Source: [Phialemoniopsis] sp. UDSM-2020 (taxonomy: Eukaryota > Ascomycota > Sordariomycetes > Thyridiales > Thyridiaceae). Taken from it: a stretch of 64,000 nt of DNA. The translations under genes were made by a program, and so were the position numbers. The stretch covers positions 5,001-69,000 of the forward strand of contig JAEILZ010000009.1 in the NCBI GenBank assembly GCA_018873225.1, given 5' to 3'. Below the pieces are notes generated by a model. The model was given only the letters and a program-made list of their open reading frames with translations, was not told where the DNA came from and made no database searches. Positions 1 to 10,507 of this stretch are shown piece after piece. Position 1 is the stretch's first letter, and every line of letters begins with the position of its first letter.

Positions 1-695
1 GAGGGAAAGACCCGGCCGGACCAGTGCACGCGGTGAGGCGGACCGGCCAGCCAGGCCCAAGGTTCAACTACGAGCTTTTTAACTGCAACAACTTTAATAT
101 ACGCTATTGGAGCTGGAATTACCGCGGCTGCTGGCACCAGACTTGCCCTCCAATTGTTCCTCGTTAAGGGATTTAAATTGTACTCATTCCAATTACAAGA
201 CCCTAAAGAGCCCTGTATCAGTATTTATTGTCACTACCTCCCCGTGTCGGGATTGGGTAATTTGCGCGCCTGCTGCCTTCCTTGGATGTAGTAGCCGTCT
301 CTCAGGCTCCTTCTCCGGGGTCGAGCCCTAACCCTCCGTTACCCGTTGTCACCATGGCTGGCCAAGACCCAGCCGTCGAAAGTTGATAGGGCAGAAATTT
401 GAATGAACCATCGCCGGCGCAAGGCCATGCGATTCGAAAAGTTATTATGAATCACCAGTGAGCCCCGAAGGGCATTGGTTTTTAATCTAATAAATACATC
501 CCTTCCGAAGTCGGGATTTTTAGCATGTATTAGCTCTAGAATTACCACGGTTATCCAAGTAGTAAGGTACTATCAAATAAACGATAACTGATTTAATGAG
601 CCATTCGCAGTTTCGCGGTATAATTGCTTATACTTAGACATGCATGGCTTAATCTTTGAGACAAGCATATGACTACTGGCAGAATCAACCAGGTA
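1..695 (-). rRNA. 18S (small subunit) rRNA gene, 5' portion
   Basis: The reverse complement begins at 695 with the universal eukaryotic SSU 5' end (TACCTGGTTGATTCTGCCAG) and continues through conserved blocks, including the GCCGCGGTAATTCC region near 110-135. The gene is transcribed leftward and leaves the window at position 1, so only about the first 40 percent is present. I see no insertions or decay, so it looks like a functional unit. Its promoter side faces the unique chromosomal DNA, so this is probably the outermost unit of an rDNA array. Confidence 0.97.
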
Positions 696-1690
696 ACTAT
701 CGTGCGCCGGGGTTGGCCATCCGCCCGTTTTACGGGGCAGAAGAATTTTGTTACCGGTGTCGCGACCGCTAGGATCGCACCAGTTACAGCGCCCGCGGCG
801 AGGCCGCAGTTGCCATAACCAGTATCCGCCTTCCCCCTCTAAGTTCCCCAGGCCGCCGTCGGCAGGTACAGGCAGGCTGTGAAGCGCTGCAGGTACCGCC
901 TAAGCGTCCCAAGAGGAGACCGCAGCCCTAAGGTTCAGCTAAGAAAGCGTCCCCAGAGGGTGGGTATCTCCCGATGCTCAGTGATAGGAATAGCAATCTG
1001 CCATCCGCCCACAGAGCCCATCCGGCAGCGCTTAGAGGAAAACCTCCCAGCGCTATAGCTAGGCAACCCAGTTGAGCAGTCCGCTGAAGCGGCCGCCGCC
1101 CCGGGGGGTCGAACGCTACTATGAACCAATCCCGGCCGAGTCCGATGGACTCAAGGCCCCGGGAGAAGCCACGCAATAGCGAACAGTTAAGATATGGGAC
1201 ATGTATACCAGTTTCGGTCTTTTTTAGGGACCAGTTGCGGCGCTCGATCCTTTTCGGGAGAGCACCTAGGGCGTTTGGTCCCGCGCTAAACCCCTCCGGC
1301 GGGTCGCTGGCGGTGCCCGAAGGCGCCGCTGGGGCCTGGTGCCTTACACCATGATATACCACTTCGGCAGGCCGACGTGGCAGGCGAGCCGCTATTTCTA
1401 GCGGCCGACCAAGTCTTCTGTTAGTGACGATAGGGTCCCGGGTACTCTCAGACACAGCTGGAATTCCGCTAATCAGGCAGACACCTAAACCACCTAAGAA
1501 CCGCTGGAGGGAACTTTCAGTGGCCCGCTTTCTTGCCCGAACGGCTACCCGAAGATAGAGGCTCAGAGGGGTCGAAGGTAAGCGGCATCACTATCGCAAC
1601 AGGTCCTAGTCCCCTAGGGGTTGGTACGGGCCTGGCGGAATAGCGACTTTATGGGGGAGTACTTCAGAAGGGTTTACTTGCTTTCGCTTT
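696..1690 (-). other. rDNA 5' external transcribed spacer and promoter-side intergenic spacer
   Basis: This is the stretch directly upstream of the 18S 5' end on the transcribed strand. It is GC-balanced to GC-rich, has no plausible protein gene, and ends where composition turns abruptly T-rich at about 1690-1710. By position it must contain the 5' ETS and probably the RNA polymerase I promoter, but I cannot place the transcription start. Open frames inside it, such as those at 928-1455, are not genes. Confidence 0.8.
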
Positions 1691-2640
1691 CGTCCTTTTT
1701 TTTCCCCCCTCATATACCCTCCGACATTTAGTCAGGCGACCGTGCGCCAGAGCGGGTTCCGACATATTATTTTATTTTCCGGAAAACTATTTTTGGTGCG
1801 AAAAAAAAAAAATCGACTCACGGCCACCAAAACCATCTCCCACTTAGCCCGCATTTGAGGGACTTAGCGATTTTCGAGCCCGACTTCCACCTTTTCACTT
1901 TCTATCAATTCTTTCCACTCTTATATGTCTTTTTATATCTATCTCGAGTATCCTACCTATAAAATGAATTATCCTGATTTTTTCTATTATATTTAAATAA
2001 GCTACCAAATTTCTTTAATAATCTGAAAAAGAGAAATACTTTTTTATATTAAAATTTTAATTTTATATTCTCATTCTATATATAAACTTTAGTATCTCTC
2101 CTACATTTTAAAATTAATTTCTCAATTCAATTTCTATAAATATAATAAAATAGCAATATTATACTAGATTTTCTTAAAGAATTTCTACTTATTTTTAATT
2201 GAAAAAGCGTAAGGTGGACTACAAGATATTTTAATTTTTCAACTAAACTACCGGGTAACTTATATAGGGTAAGTAAGAAAACTTTCTTTTTTTTCATCTC
2301 AAAGTCATTTCTGAGAGATTTTTCCTAAGGTTAAAAAAAAAATATATAGGGTAGGTAAGGGACTTAGTGAAATTTCTTTTTCTTTTAAATACAACTACCA
2401 GGTAAGTAAGAGAAAACCTTTTTTTATAAATATTAAAGAATACTAGTAATATTACAGATTTTACAACTTAATTTATAGTCTTTTTAAATTGAAAAAGCGT
2501 AATACAGATTGCGAGATATTCTATTCTTTAGTTAAACTACCAGGCAACTTATATAGGGTAAGTAAGGGACTTAGAAAAATTTTAAAAATTTCCTTACTTA
2601 CCCAGGAGTTTCCCCTTACTTACCTGGTACTTTTAAGTTT

Positions 2641-2763
2641 TTTCTTACTTACCCTATAGTTTCTTACTTACCCTATAGTTTCTTACTTACCCTATAGTTT
2701 CCTCTTACTTACCCTATAGTTTCCTCTTACTTACCCTATAGTTTCCTCTTACTTACCCTGTAG
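2641..2763. repeat. Short tandem repeat, units of 19 and 22 bp
   Basis: Three head-to-tail copies of a 19-bp unit (TTTCTTACTTACCCTATAG) are followed by three copies of a 22-bp variant that differs by a CTC insertion. The last copy reads CCTGTAG. Looser relatives lie on both sides (about 2590-2640, 2805-2885, 3005-3060). TTACCC resembles the telomere complement CCCTAA only superficially. Confidence 0.9.
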
Positions 2764-2910
2764 TTTCTCCTTATATATCCTATATTTTAAAATTTTCTTA
2801 TTTACCCTGTAGTTTTTATATAGGGTAGGTAAAGGACTTAGAAAAAATCCTTTAGAGAAAAAAAAACCCTTACTTACCCTGTACTTCTTATTTTTCTATA
2901 CTTTTAGCGC

Positions 2911-2995
2911 CCTTATATACTATCCGACCTTAAGTCAGGTAACTATACACTAAAGCAGCTTCCGACGTATTATTTTATTTTCCAAAAAACTCTAA
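2911..2995. repeat. Decayed copy of the spacer segment at 1711-1799
   Basis: Both segments run from an ATATAC word through a TCCGAC block and a TTAGTCAGG-like block to TTCCGAC(A/G)TATTATTTTATTTTCC. Most differences between them are transitions: GACCGTGCGCCAGAGCGG in the first copy corresponds to AACTATACACTAAAGCAG in the second. That is the C-to-T/G-to-A pattern expected from RIP. Confidence 0.75.
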
Positions 2996-3388
2996 AAAAA
3001 CTACCAAGTCTCTTACTTACCCTATAGTTCTGATATTATTTTCTTACTTACCCTGTACTTTTCAAATATTAATTTCAACCGTCTCTTACCCTATATTTCT
3101 GATATATTATTTTTCAATCGAATTTCAACTAAGTCTCTCACTTACCCGGTAGTTCCGACATATTGTTTTCTTACTTACCCGGCACTTTAGGCCTGGCAAA
3201 AAAGAAGATCCCACTAAAGGCCACTGAAGGCCAGCGCTATCTTGCACTGAGGCAAGCTAGCGATTCCCCTGTTACACCGCTTATAGCAGTAATAGTAGGG
3301 AAATCTAGGCGAAGAAGGGCTTACCCTCTAGTAGGTTATAGGATAAGAAATTATAATGCAATTTAGTAGTAAAATAGGGTGATATACT

Positions 3389-3628
3389 ATTAGCCTGTAG
3401 ATTAATAGGGGCGCCCCCTTTATTAAAATTTTAAGCAGAATTGCAACGCTTTAGATTGTAGACTTTAGACACTTAATTTATAATAATTCCCTAACGACGT
3501 CTCCTTTAAGTGCGCAATGTGTATCTCATCTCTGATTAGTGACTACTGAAGCTATTCCAATTAGGCCTACAGCGATTAGTTTAGTGGTTGTGGTTTTCCC
3601 ATTTCAGTAGACACCATATTAATTGATA
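3389..3628. repeat. Dispersed repeat, copy A (AT-shifted, RIP-like)
   Basis: This is about 240 bp aligning along its length with copy B at 4263-4508. Shared anchors include GCCTGTAGATTA, GATTGTAGACTT, GATAATTCCC (TAATAATTCCC here) and GAAGCTATTCCAATT. At many sites where copy B has C or G, copy A has T or A, for example CGCGCGACGCATGTCTCG in B against GTGCGCAATGTGTATCTCA in A. No coding potential is recognisable. Confidence 0.75.
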
Positions 3629-4262
3629 AGAAACGTGTCAACTTCTTTAGCAGCAATTATAGTAGTGTCAAGGGTGTGTAGATTCTCCGTCTGAGAGGCG
3701 GCATCGGCGATGTGCACTTCCAATCAGCGGGCTCGCAGGGGCGGCGTGTCGACGCTCTAGAGGGCGCAGATCATGGACCTGGTCCTCAAGCTGGAGGCAT
3801 AACCCAACCGCCTCTTAACCTCCCACTCCCACCAAATGCTGAAGCACAGCAGCTGCCAGCCCCAGGTAAGGCGCTCGTAGCCTGAAGTGTAGATACCAAA
3901 CTTTATAATAACCCTATCTCGTTCAAATTTGGCCTTACTCCAGGCTTTAGTTGAATATAGGTTTGATACCGTACCTACCTTCTCTAGCTAACCTATAATT
4001 ACCACTACATACACTTAGAACGAACGACTCTCTCATCTTAAAAGTCTTAGAATATAGACAGGCTGAGCAACCAGCTGGCAAGTTGTTCATTACAAGATGC
4101 TACCATACGAACAAATGGACATACGTTCCACATTTATCTCAAGCTGTTACGTAGATTGCAGGCTGAAGTTTCGAACCCCCTGTTAGGTATCGAATGTTAG
4201 GTGGAGGGCTTTCCCACTGCTCCATTCCATACAGATACAGTTCAATACTCTAAAATTGGGCC
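3629..4262. other. Non-coding interval between the two dispersed repeat copies
   Basis: The interval holds a short GC-richer island (about 3660-3870) inside AT-richer DNA, and a tRNA-like pair of boxes on the minus strand (listed separately). The island may be the remnant of a transposable element, but I recognise no protein. No gene is supported. Confidence 0.5.
4167..4224 (-). other. tRNA-like relic (A-box and B-box) possibly from a tRNA or SINE
   Basis: On the minus strand, TGGAGCAGTGG (4224-4214) resembles a polymerase III A-box and GGTTCGAAACT (4177-4167) resembles a B-box, spanning 58 nt in the correct order. The T-arm would pair only weakly and no clean acceptor stem is visible, so this is not a functional tRNA. 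A degenerate tRNA or a tRNA-derived SINE head in RIP-affected DNA is the best reading, at low confidence. Confidence 0.3.
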
Positions 4263-4508
4263 ATCGGCCTGTAGATTAGTGGGGCCGCCCCTTCATCCAG
4301 ATCTCGAGCAATATTATCTAGCTTCGGATTGTAGACTTCAGACACTGAACTCACGATAATTCCCCAGCGACGACTCCTACGATCGCGCGACGCATGTCTC
4401 GTCTCTGATCAGAGAATCCCGAAGCTATTCCAATTGGCATTGTGACGATTAGAGTTGTGGTTGTGGCTTTCCTATGTCGATGCAGCAGCAATACCCTTAT
4501 GATTAAGC
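4263..4508. repeat. Dispersed repeat, copy B (less mutated)
   Basis: This is the GC-richer partner of the repeat at 3389-3628, in the same orientation and about 870 bp away. It starts at ATCGGCCTGTAGATTAG and runs to about 4508. Its relative intactness gives the likely ancestral state for judging the transitions in copy A. I cannot assign it to a transposon family. Confidence 0.7.
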
Positions 4509-4595
4509 GGCTTCCTTGTGCTGAGATTGCCATGAACCTCTATAGACGGCCCTTATTCCAAACGCGATCTCGCAATTTGAAAGACACCGAGCTAC

Positions 4596-4976
4596 TTATC
4601 TGACTGTCCCGCTACTCGCGGATGCGGTGTCTTGGATCACGCTCTGCGAGCCAACCTGCATTGCATCAATGGATGTTCTCACCCGTTTTCTTGATGCTAG
4701 ACTCCGTGTGACTGGAGCCTTGTCGTGCAAGACGTGAAACCTCATTTCCGTCGTGCTTTTACTGTGGTGATTTTGAGCAGTAATATCAGCGCACACCTTC
4801 CATTGCCAAGCTTCTAGGAAGGAACTCTTTGGATTCTTACTGTGGTGAACCGGGCACAAATGATATTCATTTACTGATGTATTTTCCCCTTTTCCTTTGA
4901 GAATGTGTGTTCCAGTCTCACTGCCGACATATTTGTGGGTAAACCCGCCAACCTCAACGTGGATGGTGGGCACCAC
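4596..4976 (-). CDS. Possible small hypothetical protein (126 residues)
   Basis: An uninterrupted minus-strand frame of 126 codons lies between the repeats and psf1. The product is rich in His, Ser, Thr and Lys and contains a CPVHH motif, but it has no signal peptide, membrane segment or recognisable domain. It could be a chance frame, since the 5' intergenic DNA of psf1 overlaps its upstream side. I would keep it only as a candidate. Confidence 0.2.
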   Translation of the reverse strand: MVPTIHVEVGGFTHKYVGSETGTHILKGKGENTSVNEYHLCPVHHSKNPKSSFLEAWQWKVCADITAQNHHSKSTTEMRFHVLHDKAPVTRSLASRKRVRTSIDAMQVGSQSVIQDTASASSGTVR

Positions 4977-5152
4977 TTCGTGCTGTCGGCTAATTAAGTA
5001 AGTGCGCTTCTGGCCCCGCGTCGCATCCCTCTGGTCGCGCGCCTGTCATCCTGACATTGTTCGCATTTACTTCCGACGCGAGACTTTCATCATACCACCT
5101 ACCTCCTTCATTGTACATTCGAGGCGAGTCGTATAGACGTGATCCAACAGCA

Positions 5153-5925
5153 ATGTACGGAGACCTCGCGAACAAGCTCGTAGGTTGCAAGCATCACCTT
5201 AGCTCCCTCCCAAGGTTCAGTGTTGACTGGAGACCAGGTCCACCACGCGAAAAGAACACAGAATTTATCACATTTACCCCCGTACCAGACCGAGATTGTG
5301 CGCGGCGTGACCAAGGAGGTGCGCGACTTGGACCAAGATGTAACGCGACTTCTCGAGCCTTTCAACGACTCCTTCGACCCCGACGGAAATCAATCCACGG
5401 CCTGCACCCTTCTCGTCAACCATCTCGCAATGCGAAGAAACAAACGCTGCCTCCTGGCATACCACCGCACGAGGGCCAACAAACTGGAAGAGCTTGTCTG
5501 GAGTGGCGCCGATCTGTTGGATCTATCTGGCCAGCAAGTGAGAGATTCTACGACAGAAGGAGAAAGCATACAGCCGGCAGCGGAAGGAGAAGGCGACACC
5601 AGCAGCCTCAGCCCCCAAGAGGAGGACTACGTCCGGCAATACGGCGATCTTCTGGCGGCGCTCAAGGGGCAGTGGACCGATATCGATCTGACCGGAGGAT
5701 TGGAGCCGCCAAGGGATCTCTTCATTGATGTGCGAGTCTTGAAGGATGCCGGGGAGATTCAGACCGAATACGGGTAAGCAACTCGCGAACAGTTCACGAT
5801 CCTTTGTCGGAGGGTTGCTAACACGCAGAAGCGCCATCACATTGAGCAAGAACAGTCAATTCTATGTGCGGCAAGGCGACGTTGAACGGCTGATCGGCCA
5901 AGGCTATCTGCAGAAACTTGGCTGA
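5153..5925 (+). CDS. psf1: GINS complex subunit Psf1
   Basis: This is a subunit of the GINS tetramer (Sld5-Psf1-Psf2-Psf3), part of the nuclear CMG replicative helicase. I place three exons at 5153-5179, 5238-5773 and 5829-5925 (219 residues). The first exon encodes only nine residues, MYGDLANKL, matching the conserved Psf1 amino end. Splicing yields the family pattern MYGDLANKL-VHHAKRTQNL and, further on, MRRNKRCLLAYHRTRA. The carboxyl end (about 185-219) with QFYVRQGDVERLIGQGYLQ matches the small B-domain. An acidic, Ser-rich linker at about 115-150 separates the A and B domains. Length fits the family (about 200-220). It is the first clear gene inward from the rDNA border. Confidence 0.95.
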
Positions 5926-6903
5926 GTACGCCCCAGCAATGATAGTATCAGACACGATACCCACGTTCGACCGGCGCGGTTGTACTATGGTGCCGACTAC
6001 ACATATTCGTCCTCATCTCAACCCAAAGCGCCCTTTTGGCTGGGACCACTGGCTCTTGCTGCCGCCAGTCGCATCTGCACAGTCGATTGGGACAGCATGA
6101 GTAGATTTTTGGCGCTCTAGGAGCATACTTTGAAAAACTTCTAAGTGCAAGCGTCACGAGGTACTCTGGGAAGTCTATACGACATAGCGCTACCATCCTC
6201 ATACGTCGAGTCAAGTTTGTCCAAGGAGGAGGAATGCCGGACAAGACTGGACCAGCTCTGTTTGGAGTTGCAGCGCGCTTCGCCGCAGAGTAGGCTATAT
6301 AGACGGATGAGCTGCTCATTGAGAGCGAGAGCGGTTTTGACAGATGATGCGTAGAGACCGACCATCAATACTACCAAAGCATTGTGTCCCGCCAATTCTC
6401 GTCCAATACGAAAGGTTAAGCCCTCCCTTGATTGATATGCGGTTTAGACCAGTTGACGTGATGTGCATGATGTAATAACCATGGGTTGCATGCATGCTTA
6501 TCTTAGATATCCGACAGGGCGGGGCTGATTACGTGCTAGGCACGAGCAGCCATGGATGGAGATTACGCTAACCAAACAGCTAAAGATCAAGAGCTGATAA
6601 GCAATTGAAGAACCAGACCATATCAATTGATCGCTAGCTCGAGCCGCGAATCTTCCTCGGCCATGACATCAAATTCCGGATCGCACAAAACGAAGCCAGG
6701 CCCATTGGCCATCTTCCTCCCTACCATTCGCAAGCCTGAAAAGCGCGTAGCTTACTGTCTGCTACTGCGACTCCGCCCCTTCCCGCTATAGCTTGCGCGG
6801 TGTCATACTCCCACATTGTGGTGGTCGATTGTCCTCGTGATGCTGTCGACGTAGTCACACTCGGCGCCCACTCTTCCCAACCGGCTGGTCTTCGCTCCTC
6901 ACA
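5926..6903. other. Intergenic region between psf1 and the Vsb1-type transporter
   Basis: The region should contain the psf1 3' UTR and the transporter promoter and leader. Overlapping minus-strand frames at 5948-6319 and 6141-6395 (for example a Leu-rich stretch with ALALNEQLIRLYSLL) look slightly protein-like, but I recognise no family and see no convincing splice-linked gene. A pyrimidine-rich leader precedes the ATG at 6904. Confidence 0.6.
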
Positions 6904-9900
6904 ATGGCCTCGCCAGCACTCGGTTTCTCTCCATGGAGGCGACGGGGCTCCTCCGTTCATTCGAGCGACCGAGGAAGTGAGGATCCATCGGGCAATGCGC
7001 AAACGTCGCCGCCTTCTAGCCAGCTTCCTACACTCGACTCGAGGCTGCTCTCTTCCTCGATATCCTCTGCTGCTTACAGGGAGCCGATCCGATCTTTCAT
7101 ACAAGGCAGCTTCCGAGAACATCATGGTGCGTCCCTCCCGTCACCTCCACCAGACTCATCCGTCCTTTGTGTGAGCCGGCCTAACTTGTATTGTGGCAGT
7201 GCCCGTCGAAAGCGTCCAACAACATGCTCGGTCAGTTCGCGAAGACACGGCTGAACTAGCCAGCTATCAACTATCCGATCACGCCGATAGACGAAGTCCT
7301 TCTTTCCTGGGTCGTCAGCGATCCCTGTCCTTCAGGTCTGGTCGGGATGGCCTCGGCCACGATAGTGTTTTCGAGGACGAGGAATCGTCATTGCCTCTTG
7401 ATGCGGCGTCGGATACGATACCAGAGGTCTCAGAGCCGCCGTCGCCTGAAGAAACCGGTGCCTCCGAAGATGCAGTTGGCCCATCACTCCTTGCGCACAT
7501 GCTTCGGCAGTCCCCTCCAAGCTCATGGGGGGCAAATCAAGTAGGGGAAGAGCAAGATGACGACCCGGCGAGTGGCCGTCAAGTGATAGCCCCTCAGTCC
7601 CCGAATACACGGCCCGCCCGGGAGACGGAAACAACACCCTTGCTGGGCTCGGTACCGCAAGCCACTCAGCCCCGAACGCAGCCGGGTTACGACAATGGCA
7701 GGCGCGACATTGACCTTGAAGGCCAAAAAACCCATGTGCGTCGGAAGCTGGCACGAGCCATAACCAGATTCGGCGGGAGTGTTAGCGCTCCCTTTTTCAG
7801 CATTGCTAGGAGGGCTAAAGATCCAAAACACTATTCCCGACGATCGCTATGGGAAAATGGTGTAGTCGCCCCCATTGCCTGCCTGCCGGCTGTCATCGTC
7901 GGCTTGTTGCTTAACATATTAGACGCTTTATCATACGGTACGGTTCCAAACCAGGAGCGACTTGGCACGACCCGATCATTGACTAACTTGCGACTTGTCT
8001 AGGCATGATTCTGTTCCCGCTGGGCAGTCCCATTTTTGCGAACCTCGGTTCTGCCGGCATATCTATTTTTTATGTCAGCACGATCGTTGCGCAGTTGACG
8101 TTTTCGTGCGGGAGTGTTTTCAGGGGTGGTGTTGGCTCCGAGCTTGTAAGTTCAATTTGCCCAATCAAGTGTTTCTGGCAGCGACTTATCCCCCATCTTA
8201 GATCGAGGTGGTACCTTTCTTCCACAGCATGGCGGCAAAAATCACTGCTTCTGTTGGAGAAGACAATCCCGATGCGGTCATTGCGACGACAATCGTCGCC
8301 TATGCGTTGAGCTCCATGCTTACGGGCACGGTGTTCTACTGCATGGGAAAGTTCAAATTCGGCTATCTCGTCGGCTTCATCCCTCGACACATCCTCATCG
8401 GCTGCATTGGCGGTGTCGGCTGGTTTCTCGTGGCTACGGGCTTCGAGGTCAGCGCTCGTATCGAAGGCAGCTTGGAGTACAATCTCGACACTCTGTACAA
8501 GCTCATGAGCTCGGATACCATCCCCTTGTGGATTACGCCGCTACTCCTGGCCATCCTCCTCTTCTCGGGCCAGAAACGGACGAGCAACAAGTACTTTTTG
8601 CCACTGTATATTATCGCTATTCCCATTGTCTTTTACTTTTTTGTTCTCTCCTTGGATGCATTGGACACAGACGCTTTGCGGGACGGCGGCTGGATATTCG
8701 AAGGGCCCCCGGCCGGTGAGCCATGGTGGTACTTTTATACGTTATACCGTAAGTCACCCGGCCATGCTAGACAACCGGCATTGAACACACAGCTTACAGA
8801 CATTGCGTGATCAGAATTCGACAAAGTCCAGTGGAGCGCGCTGGTAGAAACGATACCGGCCATGTTTGCCTTGACATTTTTTGGCATTCTTCACGTTCCC
8901 ATCAATGTTCCGGCTTTGGCTCTCAACACTGGAGAAGACCACGCCGATTTGGACCGAGAATTGAAGCTACACGGCTATTCGAACTTCCTATCAGGCGCTT
9001 GCGGGAGCATCCAAAATTACCTTGTCTACGCAAACACCGTCTTCTTCATGCGGTCGGGCGGCGACAGTCGCTTGGCAGGTTTTGAGCTGGCCGCATTGAC
9101 TTTTGGTGTCATGACGATCGGGCCGTCCCTCATCGGTTACATCCCAATAATGATGGTCGGCTGTCTGATCTTTGACTTGGGATTCGAGCTGCTTTTGGAA
9201 GCCGTCTGGCAGCCACGAAAGAAATTCAAGTTGCCTGAATACCTTACGGTTTGTCTAACCCGACGGTGTTTTCTTGTTGAGAGGCATGCTGACAGGAAGA
9301 ATCACAGGTCATTGCCATTGTGCTAATAATGGGCATATACGACTTTGTGGTCGGTATTGGGGTTGGCATTCTACTGGCCTTTGTGTCTATGATATTGCAA
9401 ACATCTCGAGTGTCGGCGATTCGGACGGCTTACTCTGGCGAGATCGTCAACTCGACTGTGCGGAGAAACCCTTCGCAGCAGCACTATCTCAAACAGGTTG
9501 GGAAACAGATTCAGATCGTCAAGCTGGCGGGATATCTCTTCTTCGGAACAATCGTGGGTGTGGAAAACAGGATTCGATCGCTCATTGCCGAAGATGTATT
9601 CACGAGTCGGCCAATCAGGTTCTTGATCCTGGACCTTCACCAGGTGACCGGCCTAGATTATTCGGCAGGCGAAGCTTTCAACACCATCAGCCGGTTACTG
9701 GATGGCAGAGGTATCCAATTGGTACTCAGCGGACTTGACGACGACAGCACTCTTGCGCACGACCTCCGCGCAGTTGGCTTGGGCGACAACGGCGTCGAAG
9801 TCAGCCTACTGCCCAACTTGAACTCCGCTTTGGAGAGCTGTGAGAACGAACTGCTCAAGACTTTCTACGCCAGCCAAGAGGCACTACAAACGTCACGTTC

Positions 9901-10507
9901 GGAACAGAGTGCTAGCCTTGAGGTTCCGTCCAAAAATGACCAGCTCGTGTCCGCAGATGTCTTGGCCAGTTCACCGCGGCGCAACCAGCTTCAAGAGGCG
10001 GCAAAGGTGTCGTTGAACAAGGCGGAAGTTTTGCGCCTCACGCGCTGGCAGAACTTCAAAGAACCACTACGTCTCATCCTTCAAATATTCCACGACCTGA
10101 GCGACAAGAACGAGGACTTTTGGTTCCGCGCAGTCAGCTATTTCGTGCGCAAGGAATGTGCGTCTGGGTCGGTGTTGTTCAAGCGAGGCGAGCCGGCTGA
10201 TGGTTTCTACCTTGTCGAGAAAGGCATCTTGCGAGCGGACTACGACCTGCCGCACGGTCAGTTCTTCCACGAAAGTATTGTGGCCGGCACGACGTGCGGT
10301 GAACTGCCATTCTTCTCAGAGACCACCCGAACCGCGACGGCGTATGCGGAGCTAGACTGCGTCGTTTGGATCCTTGACGTCGATGCCTGGAGAAGGCTGC
10401 AGACCGAGGAGCCTGATGTGGCCCAGGAACTACTCAAGGTCGGCTTGAAACTCACGGCTGAGCGCATGAATACTGTGCCCGCCTCAACAATGCTGATGGC
10501 GGAATAA
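6904..10507 (+). CDS. Vsb1/YGR125W-type vacuolar SLC26-like transporter with STAS and cyclic-nucleotide-binding domains
   Basis: I place six exons at 6904-7126, 7200-7937, 8003-8145, 8202-8748, 8815-9248 and 9308-10507 (1094 residues). The first 300 or so residues are a Ser/Pro/Glu-rich cytosolic tail. Next comes an SLC26-type membrane domain, starting with ACLPAVIVGLLLNILDALSYG and including multi-helix stretches such as IGYIPIMMVGCLIFDLGF. A STAS domain follows (around FLILDLHQVTGLDYSAGEAF). A cNMP-binding fold closes the protein (GSVLFKRGEPADGFYLVEKG, then GTTCGELPFF). Yeast Vsb1 has this architecture and is needed for vacuolar storage of basic amino acids. The same vacuolar role here is inferred from family membership, and sulfate transport is not implied. 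The cNMP pocket may be structural rather than ligand-binding. Confidence 0.88.

Larger units (their letters stand above)
1700..3388. repeat. AT-rich repeat-filled spacer at the rDNA border
   Basis: The stretch is strongly AT-rich and full of TTACTTACCCTATAG-type words in both orientations (for example the complement at about 2262, 2345, 2550 and 2820). An approximately 85-bp block at 2197-2282 recurs at 2488-2571, both starting AATTGAAAAAGCGTAA. A segment at 1711-1799 recurs in decayed form at 2911-2995. The composition and transition pattern look like RIP. A 67-codon frame at 3163-3366 has no recognisable product. No gene is supported. Confidence 0.8.

Noticed and set aside
928..1455. 175-codon minus-strand frame near the rDNA
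   Set aside because: It lies within the rDNA external spacer, and spacer transcripts are not translated.
2641..3190. TTACCC words suggesting telomeric repeats
   Set aside because: The unit is TTACTTACCCTATAG-like, not (TTAGGG)n, and occurs in both orientations, so it is spacer repeat and not a telomere.
6141..6395. Minus-strand frame with a helical-looking segment (ALALNEQLIRLYSLL)
   Set aside because: It has no ATG start of its own at the right place, no family resemblance and no convincing splice partners. I mention it only within the intergenic entry.
6904..10507. Sulfate permease annotation
   Set aside because: The SLC26/STAS architecture is shared, but the long N-terminal tail and cNMP domain match the Vsb1/YGR125W type, linked to vacuolar basic amino acids.
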